DNA of 64,000 nt from Sipunculus nudus (GCA_026874595.1 CM049308.1:79406124-79470123); one strand, 5' to 3'; counted from the first letter of the stretch, positions 34,176 through 47,790 are shown. Made by a program: numbers and translations. The notes: generated by a model not told the origin, from the letters alone.

Positions 34176-34871
34176 GATTATGCTAATGGTAACATATAAA
34201 TATCCATGTCCTTGTAAAGAAAGTAAGATGGTGCTGTATGCTTGAGCCACCGATACCTGCTTTGTAGCAACCATCTGTAGTTAAGGTCAGCATTACTGCC
34301 ATTTGTTTGTACTGTGTAATATTATATGTTGTATAATATATTGTTATCAGAGTAGAAGTAAGGTCAACTAAACCACCAGGAGTCTCATCTTCACATGGAA
34401 CTAGTTCCCCAGTTAACTGTCCGGTGACACTCTACCCCTGGGCCACAGAAGCCAGTTACCATTTCTCTCACTTGTGTGTTCTATCTTTTTCTCCTTGTGT
34501 TAAGCCCTTAATTTAAGCCTTAAAAGTTAATAGAGAATAATATATTATCCCTATTCATCAATATTCCCAACCATCTATTGACACTTAGAAGACTAGTTCT
34601 CACAAGAATTCTGTGACAATCTGTCAGCTGCCTGACATTTAACTGAACTGTATATAAACCTATAATAGATCCACATGTGAAGACTACTTAAAGGTCATAC
34701 CATGAGACAAATAAGAATATTTACAAATATTCCATACATTTAACTGACAGCACGTGGATTTGCAATATTATGGCCGTGCACATGACCATGCTATAAGTGA
34801 CCATCTGGTTGGTCCAGAGGTGACTGACAGTGCTATTCCCACAGACTGCCTTCACATATCCCTCATTTTTT

Positions 34872-35100
34872 TATAACCTCTCCCAAGGAGGTTATGTTTT
34901 CACCAATGTTTGTTTGTTTATTTGTCTGTTCCCCGGATTCCGATGAAACAGTGTGGAAGGGTGGCCCAGGAAGGAAACTATGGAACTTTGCTGCAAATCT
35001 AGATACAAGGGAGGACCTGGTAAGGATCTGTTTTGCATTGACAGAGGTGCGAGCTCTAATGAATGCCCTTCTAGTTATACATGAACCAGACAAATTACAT
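34872..35100 (+). mobile_element. Short element with perfect left hairpin (GAGGTTATGTTTTC type)
   Basis: An 8-bp perfect hairpin, ATAACCTC-TCCCAAG-GAGGTTAT (34873-34895), is followed by GTTTTCACCAATGTTTGTTTG, TGTCTGTTCC, a GATTCCGATGAAACAGTGTGG block and a 3' part GCGAGCTCTAATGAATGC then CCTTCTAGTT. This combination (GAGGTTATGTTTT start, GCGCTCT..GAGTGC..TTCTAGTT end) is a dispersed repeat seen in many marine invertebrate genomes, from memory. Frames open in both directions here are incidental. Confidence 0.6.
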
Positions 35101-35134
35101 CTGGAAACTGCTCTTTACCTTTTGGTGGAGGTAA

Positions 35135-35475
35135 GCACCTCCCAATTTTTAATGCTGGCTTAACCAGGTGCAATGTACATCTGCAGAATTCCATTCCAGT
35201 TTCAAACTTCATGACAGGAAGGAAACGCATGATGATCCTGGCATCAGCCATGCTCTGTGTACCAAACCTGCAAGTTCTGGGTTTGTAAAACTGAGGAACC
35301 CCTTAAAAGGCACACTCGTTTGTGAGTGTGTTGTACAGTTTTCCCATTAAGGCAGCAGAGCGCTCATCCTGGGTGAGGACCAACTGTGAAATATCTCACC
35401 GTTCTTCGGGTGAGATTCGAACTTATAATCTCCAGGTTTTGAGTTCTGTTTCCTAGCTCCAGACCACAGAAGCCA
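35135..35475 (-). mobile_element. tRNA-derived SINE (SINE-1), copy 3 (best head)
   Basis: The minus strand starts near 35475. The B-box region AGTTCGAATCTCACC is intact (35410-35424), followed by GAAGAACGGTGAGATATTTC and CAGTTGGTCCTCACCCAG. It ends with CTGGTTAAGCCAGCATTAAA. It abuts the hairpin element on its left and gives the clearest RNA polymerase III-type head of the three copies. Confidence 0.7.
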
Positions 35476-37102
35476 GAAGGATACAGCTTTTCTGGCATCT
35501 CCCAAATTTTCTGTGGTTTTGAATCCAGCTTGCATTAGGTAAACTGGTCATTGATTAATTTGTTAGGTTTAAGCCTATGCATAACCAATTACAGCAGATA
35601 GGTGCAAGTTGACATGACAGTCATTCAACAACAGGACTAGACAGGCATGAATGCTTGGAAAGTTAAATGAGTTCTGAACTGCAAGCTACTTTGTCAAGAG
35701 TACATGCATGCAATATTCTCTTAGCTATATGTGAAATAATGGCACATATTATATCACAAAGGCGTATGGTTACAGTTCTTATGTAAGACATGTTAACGTC
35801 AAAGTGAAAGTACTCACTAATATTGATGTTCCTCCAGGTACCAATCATAATCGTCCTCGGTAGATTTTGACAGTGAAAGTATTCAGAGTTTTTCTCTAAA
35901 GCCTTTGCTCGATTTCACTTTCTACCATGAAACATGGCATCTCATAAATTTGTCAATACTGCCTTTGATACTAAAACTATGTAATGGACTCTTTTCATCA
36001 CTAGGATAAAATATATTACAATATACAACTGCTTAAATTCAAACTTTCTCAATATTGTTCAGCTGCACTTTGTATTCAATACTCCATGCTGAAGCAGATG
36101 ACTTGTGATTGATGGCTAATTAATTTTTTGAGTTTTATTCATTTATTATTAATCTCACACCCATGAGGATCTACATTTATAGCTAGCTGAGGATCTATAG
36201 ATTAGTTACCCCTTTTAATTTCCCAATCAGCTACCAGATGGTGCTCTGTGTTTACATGACATGCCTCTAGATCAGCATTACAGGTCAAGCAAACATATTC
36301 CAGATCTCATTATATTATCATAAAACACGCTGAAGTTTAAGCTAAACCTAGTTTTTACTATTTATTTTCCCACCAAAAAATATAAGGTTGTGTGATTTGT
36401 TTTAAAGTTATCAGCATATCTATGAACACTGTCAATTTGGAAGTGACATACTGGTAAGACACAGGGAAAACCTTGTGACTAAAAATTCTAGATATCCACC
36501 AAAGCTTAGTATTTCTGACACTGTCGCACCAAATATTCAGGGAAGAGTAAAACAATATGCATTGCTAAATTTAAGTCTATTCTAATTTTTGTCCGTCACT
36601 TCACACTTTGCAGCAGCCAATCACATCAGGGCCCAGTCTCTCTTCTGGATGCAATGCTTCCAACACAAAACAAACCCACATACTACCTAACCTATAAAGT
36701 GATGCAAATTTTGATTTTGATGAAATAATATGATTGACAGCAAGTAATATAACTGTAAGCAAATAATGGCAGATTTTACTAGTAAGTGGAAACTGTAAAG
36801 CATGAATTTAAATGTATCTGAAACCAATTTTAGGAATAACAACAACAAACATCAAATATATACACAAGAGTAGAAAAACTATGAGCATAATTTAATTTAA
36901 ATGTGTCTGAATCAATGTTTAGACAATTTAATTTAAATGTGTCTCAATCAATTTAAGGCCTATTAAATTATAACAAATAAATCAAATTCATTAAATAGGA
37001 GTATCTTTATATGTCTGACATGAGTACACACCTTAATTCAAGCCCAGACTAACATGTTAAACAATAACATGTAACTGGGAAGTACTGGTAGTCAGATATC
37101 AC
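35476..37102. other. Non-coding
   Basis: AT-rich. A minus-strand stretch near 35826-35870 reads STEDDYDWYLEEHQ before a good GTGAGT donor, but a stop lies just upstream and no acceptor is convincing, so it is not called. Small local duplicates of AATTTAAATGTGTCT near 36893 and 36928. Confidence 0.4.
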
Positions 37103-37175
37103 ACACACACACACACACACACATATATGTATATATATATACACATATATATATGTATATATATATACACACACC
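37103..37175. repeat. Compound (CA)n(TA)n microsatellite
   Basis: A CA run, then ATATATGTATATATATATACAC in two near-identical units, ending in CACAC. Confidence 0.95.
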
Positions 37176-38816
37176 TTCACAAGGTTTGCAAAATTTAAGC
37201 ATCTCATCCCACCAGAACAATAAAAGACAGTACCTTATACCAGTAATTGACCTTTACCTTCAACAGGAATCAGGAATCCCACAATGCTAGAGAATCACCT
37301 TAACAAAAAAATAATATGGTGATCCAGATCCAAATGACCTCTAAAATTAAATATAATGGGTTGTTCCTTGAGTGTTACTCTTACCCTGTTTTGAGTAAAG
37401 CTGCTAACAGACAAGCCAGCCAAATAACTAACCAAGTAATCAACCAACCAATTCAATGATAATAAACATTATACCTCCTGGTGGAAGAAAAATTGCTCTG
37501 GCTGGAATACTCAATTACTCCTTTCAGCATAAAACACCTTGAACATTTATCAAAAATGAACTTACTTCTTGGTGTGGTACAGCTTCCATCAAAATTTGTT
37601 AATCAGTTAAACTTAGTATAAATCTGCCACTCCTGCCGAGTTACATAAATGGTCTGACAATAACTGATGCCAATACTAGATGTATATATGTAGAACACTG
37701 CTGAATATTAATTCATGCATACTGAAACTTAAAGAATAATATACATACCTGACAGTAATTTACCTATATTTATGTTGAACCTCTTTTGGTAAAAACAACT
37801 CTTGGGACAAAAAGAGCTGCCAAAGCTGCTTGTGGTGACATTAATTGTAGTGACATGCTTAAAGTTGGTTACACTGAAAAGCTTCCTAATCAAGACTGAA
37901 CTTGATTGATTTACTTTAGCTGACAACACTTCCCTTTGATATGAGTCCTGAATTATTTTAAAATGTTTCCTGTATCAGTGCACAGTCACTGGGTACACTT
38001 TCTATATATCAAGACAGGTATTAAGGTATACTTTCAGGTCCTATATATAGACAGTCTGATGTACATCATATCTGGGATTTCCCTCTCCAAGGTCGAACAA
38101 ACAAAATGGCAGCCTTATGGCCAGGTTAAATTTAGAAATTTTTTAAACAGGGAATTTAAAAAAGATTATAATTTCCCTTATCAGCATTATGGCTAATTAA
38201 CAATTGAAACTATCAAAATGAATAAATATGAGATGAGTTCATTAACCTGTACAGATACGGGCTGTTTTTGTACTTGCATATATACAGAACCTTTCTTTAC
38301 AGTCATCTCTCCCTAGCGGACACCTATCATTTACACACACCAGAAGCAGTCCCTCGGAAATAAAGACTTGGCAGGTTTGTAACCTCTGTACATTAGGCAA
38401 AAACTTGCTTGAGACTGTAATTGAGAAATTCCAATGTATTATCATTTCTACTGTATACATGAAGAACTGTGTACATAAATATAAATACTAAGGGATTATA
38501 CTGGAGGGTTGCTGGAGGTATGCATTTATTTCAGAAAAAGGATTATTTCTCATCATATTTTTTGCAAGTAAATGTTATCAAAGTACTTATAACTCCCATA
38601 TGATATCTCAACAATTTTTTTTAATATAATCTGCAATTGATTATTAATGAACCCATTTTTATTAATTTTGATATTTCTGCATTGTGTCGATATATCAATA
38701 CAAATAAAATACTACAAAGTCCTCTCCTCCCCACTGCTTGATCATAAATTGTTCTATACATTAATATTTACTGGTTTAAAGCAAGTATGTCTTCAGTGAT
38801 GATTAAAATTGAAGAA
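37176..38816. other. Non-coding
   Basis: No repeat with a recognised partner and no supported exon. A minus-strand frame at 38242-38460 lacks splice support. Confidence 0.4.
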
Positions 38817-40738
38817 AACAAGGGACCTATGGGTCACTGTGCTCAGCTGACGTTAACCTTGAAGGTAAAAATCTAAAATAATATCAAATGGAGAGAAAGT
38901 GTAAGAGGAAGAGGTAATAAAGGCCATGGTTGGTTTATATGATTGGTTTGTATTGATGAGCAAAAATTGTTGCAAATAATATTTTGTGACCTGACCATGT
39001 GTTTCCTAATGTTGAAACTGAAGCATGTGTGCAGTTTGTGAACAAATGATCTGTACAATTACCATGATGATCATTAGTTGGCTTTTCGATTAACTATTGA
39101 CATTTCAGTAGTTTACACATTTGTTCAATCAAATCTTTTTTTTGTATAATATATATTATTAAATATATGTTTTTTTTTATGAAATGTATACAGTTGAAAT
39201 ATAACTAATTAACAACATTAAACATGGCAAACAAAGCCTGATCTCAAATTCTGCTGATGCAAGAAAATAATGAACAAATGTTTGTAATAAATCCTCATTT
39301 TTTTATCACATCAATTTTTTTTTAATTTAAGTTTATATTTCTATACATTTTCAATATAACATATATATCTGAATATAAAAGTTGATTCATAATTCTCAAT
39401 TGCATCATCATAAATCTCAATCTTGTCAGATAACACCACATCATGCATACAAATGTTTATTTATTTTTTATCACAAAAATATATCTTTTAAATCTGCAAA
39501 AAAATAAATATCTAAAAAAAATACTTGATTTAGATTCCACAATTTTTAATTGTGTCTTTATTTATCCATAATGTGCTTCATATTTTATCATAATTTAAGC
39601 ATACTGATGGGTTCCATTATGATCGGTAAAATCATTTAAAAGAAAAATGATTTCTTTAAAAATGCTACATTACACAACATTGCATCTTCTGGATTACACC
39701 TTGAATTACTTTTTCAAGGAAAGTTTTTGCATATCAGAGTGGAAACAGCATTACAATTAAGGAGATACAGTGAAAACAATAACAATACTGCATAACACTT
39801 GGTGGGTTGGGTTTGCGGGGGGGGGGGGGGGGGGGAAAGGGTGATTGGGGTGGTGATATGAGAATAACTGTACACCTGTCACAGCAGGGGATCTCCCCCA
39901 GTGACTGTAACAAATCAGAAACCCTGGCATAGCTGACTTCCAGTGACCTAGAGTGGGACCCTGCATCTGTAATCTGTAATCAAAGCAAATGACTACAATA
40001 GAGCCTCAAGTAAAAAAATCAATAACTAGCTTAATTTTCAAGCTTTTACTTCTAAATTTCAGATTTAAACAAATTAAATATTTATGTTTACATGCTGTGA
40101 AAATTAAATCAATGGTACTTACAGGAAAAAAACGTGCCATGGTCAAAGTAGGGCAAAATTTAAGGTACTGATTTTATTTTTATGCTAATTACTTAAAAAA
40201 TTTACAAAATTCAGATCTAATTTTGGGTAAACAATTGAATCTTAATTAAACATAGTTATATACTTGGGAAAATAGACTCTAGTTTCAAAATTTTTCATGT
40301 TAAGTGAGAAAATATTTTTCCTGATTTTTTACAAAGTCCATTATGTTTGGGCCCATAACTTAAAGAATTTATGCTTAACAGACTTAATTTCTGACATGTA
40401 CATAGGAACTATATAGAAGAATATTTATGGTAAAAATGAGGAAAAATAGATGAGTGGTTTTGATATGAGGCAGTCCTGAAGTGTGAAAATAGGATTTTAA
40501 TAAAAAATTGAGGTTTTTCCTTAATTTCTCAAAGGAACGAAGTCGCAAAGACCCAGTTTTCGGCTTGGTAGGAGATCTTGGGGACATCTAACATTATGTT
40601 GAATTTTGGATTCCTAGGTCTTACGGTTTTAAAACGTGCCACATCTACGGACGGACGGACGGACGGACGGACAGACGGACGGACGACGGACAATGGACCA
40701 CGACTATAGCTCAGATGACTTATAGTCAGCTGAGCTAA
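38817..40738 (+). mobile_element. Family A, complete copy (1.9 kb)
   Basis: Head AACAAGGGACCTATGGGTC (38817-38835) with a GACC-TATGGGTC near-palindrome and subterminal GCTCAGCTGA (38841-38850). Interior text matches 19440-19620 and 51050-51250. A 19-base G run lies at 39817-39835. One core unit runs from about 40088 (CATGCTGTGAAAATTAAATC) through the CAAAGGAACGAAGTCGCAAA block. The tail is (ACGG)n at 40647-40690, a palindrome at 40708-40736 containing TCAGCTGAGCT (the inverse of the head's subterminal repeat) and CTAA. This is one of the clearest copies for defining both ends. Confidence 0.78.
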
Positions 40739-40747
40739 AAAACTATA

Positions 40748-41754
40748 ATACGGGTAGTCGACAAGTGACTACGTGTATCCGCTTAAATCAGAGTGGAACG
40801 GGTGAAGTGAGGCATGGATTGAGTAACAAGGGGAAATAGAGTGTAGTGTTGCATACAAGCATGGATGTCTGCAGCCGAACTCCCACAAAATCCAGAAAGC
40901 CATCCAAGTTGTATACATATGCAAAATTTAAGGCAGATAAGTCAAACCACTACATGTATACGAGTGATTTTAGCCTGTGGCAGACAAACAGACGGACGCT
41001 GTACAAAAATTGTTGCAGGTGGTGCCACCTGTTTTGCGTATGATAAAGAGCTATGTGAGATCAATATACATGCAAAATTTTGGCCAAATCGGTCAAACAG
41101 TCCCTGAGATATGAGCTTGGATGTCTGCAGCATAAACTAGAATGTAGGTGGCGCCACCTGTAATAAAATCAAGAGAGCTGTCTAGGATGTATAAACCTGC
41201 AAAATTTTAGGCAGATATGTCAAACCACTGCCGAGATATGAGCGATTTTATCCCACGGCAGACAAACAGACGGATGCTGTGCAAAAATGGTTGCAGGTGG
41301 CGCCACCAGTTTTGCGTATGATAAAGAGCCATGTAAAATCTATACACATGCAAAATTTTGGCCCAATTGATCAAACCGTTCCCAAGATATGAGCTTGGAT
41401 GTCTGCAGCGTAAACTAGAATGTAGGTGGCGCCACCATTTTTTGTGTATGTTATAAAGCTCTCCAAGAGCTACATTTGTGCAAAATATTTTTTCCTGATC
41501 GGTCAAATGGTTCCCGAGATATGTGGGTTTATGTGTGGAAACAGATGCACAAATGGAGGCAGAGCACAGAGGAAAGGTCAGAGGTCAAAACAAAATCGGG
41601 GCGCAGCAGTTCACATGTGACCCCAACATAATCCCGGGTTTCGTAAAATTCCGCCCAGCTGTCACGGAGTTCTCCGGACACCTAAGCGGCAGCCGCGGCA
41701 GCGGTGGTGGGCTGAAAAAAATAGTATCCGCATAACTGTTTTGGCGGATACAAT
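40748..41754 (+). mobile_element. Family B, complete copy 2
   Basis: Left hairpin at 40754-40772 (GTAGTCG-ACAAG-TGACTAC, one mismatch to copy 1), TGTATCCGC next to it, then two to three core half-units with TAGGTGGCGCCACC. An ACGG-like stretch lies near 41548, a GGCAGCCGCGGCAGCGG run near 41687, and the right hairpin at 41724-41750 (GTATCCGC...GCGGATAC). It begins 10 bases after the CTAA end of the family A copy, so the two elements are joined tail to head. Confidence 0.78.
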
Positions 41755-42000
41755 AATATTTATATAAACACAATGTATACATTTAAATTTAGAAGCACAC
41801 AAACAGAATATGTTTAAATATAATTGCACAAATTTTATGCACTAATTAAGAAACTGTGGACATATCTGTTGAATTCTGACAGTATAGTTATAGTTTGTTT
41901 ATGCCATTAACACAAGTAAAGCTCTAATGATAAACCAACAAACAATACATAACAATTAACACACATGTAGTCAGAAATTGTTTCAGTATTCTTGGATGTA

Positions 42001-44610
42001 AACAAGGGACCTATGGGTCACGAAGCTCAGCTGTTATATATGATAAAAAAATATTATTTAGAAATGAGGCACATGCTGGTTTTGTGTGGTAATAAATATA
42101 AGCTGTATTATGAGTTGTTGTTTAGCTTATGTATGATTTTGATAGTACCTTTGGAGACAGGGAAGAGGATTGATTTCATTTATTTTATTAACAAATGGAG
42201 TACTACTGTCACACAGATTTTGACTTGGCCATATAACTTATAAGCAGAACATATAATATAAGAGTTTAACTATTTATTAAAAAAATTACAAATATTGTCC
42301 CAAATATAATTTTTATTTAAAATAATAAGAGAATCATATGATTTTTTAAAATGAAATATAACTGATATGATTATTAAAATAATATTAAAGAATATATTCA
42401 TGAATGCATTCATGAATACATTTTGAAAGTATTTGCACGAGTATTCATATACTTTCATTTTTACCTGAATTCCCATTCTTTATGCAAGAAATTTTATAAT
42501 GGAGTACATAATCATATTCGTATTTAAATACAATTACAAAGTATTCGCACCATGTCTGGTATTTATTCAGTTTTCACCAAACAATGATGTTGAGAATCCA
42601 GAATATACAAAATTCACACATTTAAATAATGATCATAAGTACCTGGTTTTATGGCTTTTATTTATATTAAAAAATAACTGTAAAAAATTCATTTTGGACT
42701 AATTTCACATCAATGTACACACTAGACACAGTAGGAATCTAGATTAATACTATCAACTGCATCTTTGTCTATCATTAATTTCCTTCATATAATCCTTAAT
42801 GATTAGTAATGAATAATATGATTTACTTCTTTATCATTAAAAATGAACTGAAAAATGCCATAGGTGACTGCATGGTGTTATTTGGAATATGTGACATTCT
42901 ACCCATCGATACAAGATTCTTATATCATCAGTAACTGCAAGTTAATTTCCTGTTATTATAAACTAACAAATTCCTTTTCTATTTTTCTTTAATTTGTTAT
43001 TTAAAACCAATAAAAATTTATTAATTTATTGTTTATTGTTATGTTGTTGGTTAAAACTACTAGATGAGTTGGGTTGAACACCTGGATCAACTGTGGCTGG
43101 CCATAAGCTGCCTGGATTCTCCCCTCAAGCGTGCATAATTTGATGAAAGGTCAACAAGGTCAACATACAGGTGACTCAAGAGGGGCTGGAGAGAGCCAAA
43201 GTCTGACAGGGTCTCATAAAAAACATTAATAAAAGCTACAATATTTGGCAAATTTCTTTTAGCTTTCTAAACTAAAAAGCTGAAATCCTTATGTGTGCAT
43301 GATATGAAAATTATATCAACAGTGCTCACGGGAAACAAACGTGACATGGTCACAGTTGGGCAAAATTTAAGGTACTAATTTTATATTTATACTAATAACT
43401 TATAAAATTTGAAAAATTCAGAACTAATTTTGGGTATTCAATTGAATCTTGATTAAATAATGTTACATCCCTGACAAAAAAGATCTCTAGCTTCAGCAAT
43501 GCCCTTGTTAAGGGAGTAAATATATTTCTTGATTTTTTACAAAGTGCATTATGTTTGGGCCCATAACTTAAAAAAAATACACAATACTGACATCATTTCT
43601 GGCATGTGCATAGTGAATGTATAGAAAAATATGTATATTATATATGATCAAAGTCAGATCAGTGGTTTTGATATTAGGCAGTCTTAAAGTGTAACATTGG
43701 GTTTTTAATGGAAAAATGAAGTTTTTCATTGATATCTTGAAGGAATTAAGTCCTAGTGACCAAATTCTTGGCATGGTAGGGGATTTTGGAGAAATCTAAC
43801 TGTATGCCAAATTTAAGGAACTTAGAGCTGAAGCTCGGGAGCTGAGCTCTAGCAAACTGCATAACACTAGCAATATGTGACATGGTGCTTGAAAACTTGA
43901 ATAAAATCTACAGTTTTTGATCAACTGGTTTCAAATTTTTGGTGTTAACAGTTGAAATGCTAACAAAAACATGCTGTGAAAATTAAATCCACAGCAGTTA
44001 CAGCAAAAAAAACGTGCCATGGTCAAAGTTGGGCAAAATTTAAGGTACAAATTTTTTATTTTTGCTAATATTTTTAAAAATTTAAAAGATTTTGATCTAA
44101 TTTTGGGTATACAATTTAATTTTGATTAATAAAAGTAATATTACTGGAAAAAAAGTGCTTAGCTTTAACAAGTTTTGTGTTAAGTGATAAAATTTCTTTC
44201 CTGATTATTTACAAAATGCATTATGTTTGGGCCCATAACTTTTTTAAATTAAATAATACAGACCTAATTTCTGGCATGTACATAGGAATTATATAGAGGA
44301 TTATTTATAGGAAATATGAGGAAAAACAGATGAGTGGTTTTGATATTAGGCAGTCCTAAAGTGTGAAAATAGGTTTTTAATAAAAAATTGAGGTTTTTCC
44401 TTAATTTCTCAAAGGAATGAAGTCGCAAAGACCCAGTTTTCGGCTTGGTAGGAGATCTTGGGGACATCTAACATTATGCTGAATTTTGGATTCCTAGGTC
44501 TTACGGTTTCAAAACGTGCCACATCTACGGACGGACGGACGGACGGACGGACGGACGACGGACAATGGACCACGACTATAGCTCAGATGACTTATAGTCA
44601 GCTGAGCTAA
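42001..44610 (+). mobile_element. Family A, long copy with two core units
   Basis: Head AACAAGGGACCTATGGGTCA at 42001 with subterminal GCTCAGCTG. The interior at 42030-42720 is the same sequence found inverted in 58550-59410. A middle segment at 42720-43260 is shared with 52620-53150 and 63700-64000. There are two tandem core units, a diverged one (43295-43850) and a well-conserved one (43970-44515). Then (ACGG)n (44527-44560), a 29-bp palindrome (44580-44608) and CTAA. No protein with recognised motifs is encoded. Confidence 0.78.
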
Positions 44611-45449
44611 AAATTGACCATCCAATGGAATGCAATGTCTGACAAATAATGAAAGTCTTTTAACATCATACATGGTGAAACTTTGTCTGACAATTAAATC
44701 AGTCTTTAATCACCATATTAGATAATATAAGGCAGAGTGACTGCATCTGGTTGGCTGATTGTTAAGTTTTATTGAAGTTATGGAGATAAATCATGTCAAG
44801 AAATTTGTCATATTTCAATAAACAAGGCATCAAATAGGCTTGGAATTTAAAATATTATATGTATTTTATGTTAACAAAATAAATAATTTAAGATGATCTT
44901 TCAACATAACCTCACAACAACATGAAAATTACAGTGATGAAGAATAATTGAACATCCTAATTATAAAAAGACTGTACTATATATTAACTGTTCTACAGTC
45001 AAATGCTTAATTACTGACAAATATAAAATTATATAAATGAAATAAAATTACACCATAAAATTAATATGACAGAAATTTTTACACAGACTATCTAACTTTC
45101 TAATGTTCCTGGAAAGGATTGGATAAGAATGAAGATAAAACTTAAGCCAATTTAAAAGGTGGATCCATCCCCCCCCCCCCCCCCCCCCCCCCCCCCAACT
45201 CATTGATATCCACAGATGACTTGCGAGAAGTGGGCACATACACATTAAAATTTGTCACAATTACATTATATTGGAAAAAAAAAATAAAACCAGGTGTCTG
45301 ATAATTATAACCTTGATATATGTACCATATAACCTATATTTAATGTTCTGACCAGCACTGGTCATTTAAACAGTAACAGTACAACCTGCCTCAGGGTTAA
45401 TCATGAGTTCATCTGGTGGTCTTACCTTGTTATATATTTAGCTACAGCT
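44611..45449. other. Non-coding with a 28-base C run
   Basis: AT-rich. The C28 run at 45169-45196 is the longest homopolymer in the window and would form a G-quadruplex on the minus strand. Confidence 0.6.
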
Positions 45450-45980
45450 CCTAAATAAGACTGTCAGGGGCCTGGAACCAATACTTAAAATGTCTCACTA
45501 GCATCCATTCTGGCTGCTGAACCTGGCTTCAGAGCTGCAATCCTCTCTATAATAAGCCCCATCGGCTTCAGGGAACTGACATGCTAAATGTAAACCAGCG
45601 TGGATTATCTATGACGTAGGGCTGTGGTGAGTCTGACTGCTGCTGACGCAAGGCCGTCATGTGCTTCCACAGCAAGGTCTTTCACTTCCATGGTGGACAC
45701 ATGGCTGGATCAATATGAATCATAGCCTGGCATGGCCAGCACTGTGACCATTTGCAAGGCATTAGGTCTGGCCAGCTTGACCTGCCTGGCCAGCAGCTGA
45801 CAGGCTGCTTTACTGCTGCTTCAGTGCTGCTGAACATCTAATTGTCTCCAGAATCCTTCAGGCCAAGGCTGCTGCAGCAGCAACAACAGCATCAGTCACA
45901 TGCTGCCAGTAATCACAGTCAAGACTGTGTCACAGCACATCTGAACAGCACATGACTGGTCTCTTCCATGCTGCGCCTAA
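45450..45980. other. GC-richer, CTG/CAG-rich block without a gene
   Basis: Dense CTGCTG/CAGCAG and TGGCCAGC motifs (for example GCTGCTGCAGCAGCAACA near 45870) set it apart from the flanks. Neither strand keeps a convincing frame. It may be regulatory or the trace of an exon or polyglutamine-type repeat. Confidence 0.3.
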
Positions 45981-46204
45981 CATAGTTTATCTGTCATAAC
46001 CCTTATTGTTCCCCCCCCCCCAACCTTTTTTCCTTTCCTTTTCTAAAGGTGCAAGTCTATGGCATGTAGATTGCCAAGCTAAATGTTAAAAGATAACTGT
46101 CTTATCAAAAGACCTATATATATTTTATCAAGCCTTGGTCTCATGGTCTCTATGTACAGGGTTGGGAATCATGATCCATAATTCAGACTTTGGAGTAAAC
46201 CTAT

Positions 46205-46300
46205 GGTTTTCCACATTGAGATTTCACCATCTTGTCTCTGAAGCACTGGGTGGGACTGAACTCAAGACCTTTGGCTGAAGAGTCAATCCAAAAAGCTATG
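46205..46300 (-). mobile_element. SINE-2 fragment, copy 2
   Basis: On the minus strand CTTGAGTTCAGTCCCACCCA then GTGCTTCAGAGACAAGATGG and TGAAATCT match the B-box and downstream part of 26560-26610. The A-box side is decayed. Confidence 0.55.
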
Positions 46301-46339
46301 TCCTACAAAACAACTGATTCACCGACTCATCACTTTATT

Positions 46340-46460
46340 GTCAAACACATCACTGGGTAGCCAAGCAGGATGTCAAGGGTTCAAAGCAAAGCTGAGGCAT
46401 TCATGAGTCAGAAACAATAATTATTCTTATCTCCAGCAAGAGACTGTTCTGAGTGTAGAA
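46340..46460 (+). mobile_element. SINE-2-like fragment, copy 3
   Basis: GGGTAGCCAAGCAGGATGTC then AAGGGTTCAAAGCAAAGCTG resembles a tRNA A-box/B-box pair with a shortened middle, followed by GAGGCATTCATGAGTCAG. A related scrap with AAGGGTTCAATTCTCAGC lies near 46856-46875. Confidence 0.4.
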
Positions 46461-47632
46461 AGGCTGTGTCACACCACACCTGTCACACCACACCTGATCC
46501 ACAGGTGACTGGTTTCTTCCAAGTATTACTGGCACCTTACCTTTACAAGGATTTCAACTGGAAGAAAAAACTGAGAGTCTGGGATTTGCAGGCCAAATTT
46601 TGGGAGGGTCAAATGGGATTATAGAGTGTCCCAAGGGGAGGGGACCTGTGTCAAATTCTGAAAGGGTATGTAAAACTGAATAATTTTTTTGCATAACGTA
46701 TACAACCTTATCATGTCATTATATTCCTGAAAGCCCTGCTTTTATTATTTTTTTTACTGAATCACTCTGATTCTTGCAAATAATACTTGAACTTAGAAAC
46801 CTTTACACTTTAGCCTAATGTTTATAATGTACGTAGGAAGCCAAAAAAATAAGGTAAAGGGTTCAATTCTCAGCTAAGGGATACAAAAACCAGGAACTAT
46901 GATTATTCTTATCTCCAAAATGAGGGCCACAGAAAAACCATAATCATGATCAATCATACTCAGCCTTTTTTCAGTCAAAATTAAATTAAACAAATCATGA
47001 CTGTCTTGGGAGGGAATGAAATGTTTTACACAATTGTGGAAAATATATAATGCATTTAATGTGCTGGGTCTTTAACATCATAAATGGTCTAAGTATGACA
47101 TCTACAAGTATTAATATCATGAAGTGTGAATTCACAGATGTCCAGGTGATTAAAGGAACATAAGCATTTTGGTTTAGCATTTTTCTTATTATGACCCTAA
47201 TTCATAAAGTTTTCTCTAATTCTTTCAAAAGAGAGATTGCCCTTTAGATAATTCAACAACTCCAGATTTATTATGTTATTAATTACATAAAGGTCAAGGT
47301 GGAATTTTAATTGACTACAAACAATATCTCCAGTGTAATTGATTAACATTTATGACTGCAAATATTCCCAGTGCTGTGCATAGGAACCCTAAAACCCAAA
47401 AGGTTTCCCAATAACATGTAATCAAATATTACATAATTTTCTTCACTTTGACCTTAAAGACACCGCCATTATGCACCATCTTAAGCCCGTGAATCTGACC
47501 ACTGGTAAGAACATTTCTACTTCCAATAGTTCTGAATCCTCACCCAAGTCTGTTCCAGAACCAATGAATATATTTTTAAGGCAAATTCTGTGATAATATT
47601 TTGAATAAATCAGGTTATCAATCTGTCAGGTG
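46461..47632. other. Non-coding
   Basis: No supported gene. Contains a small SINE-2-like scrap near 46830-46920 and a degraded G-rich hAT-like scrap near 46590-46650. Confidence 0.35.
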
Positions 47633-47790
47633 ATCAACACTTTTGCGTTGTATCCCTGCATCCTTATCTAACCCTGGCAGGTTAATTTCTCCCAGTTACT
47701 GTAAACTGCTCATGGTGGCTACCATTTTGCAAATACACTAAAACCCAGATGTCACAGCATGTCTAAATTATGGGTATACCGCTAGTACTG
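47633..47790 (+). repeat. Dispersed repeat G, copy 2
   Basis: Aligns with the right part of 31378-31632, ending CATGTCTAAATTATGGGTAT then ACCGCTAG. No terminal repeats found. Confidence 0.45.

Noticed and set aside
35826-35870. Minus-strand STEDDYDWYLEEHQ stretch before GTGAGT
   Set aside because: A stop codon lies just upstream in frame and no convincing acceptor exists; too short to support.
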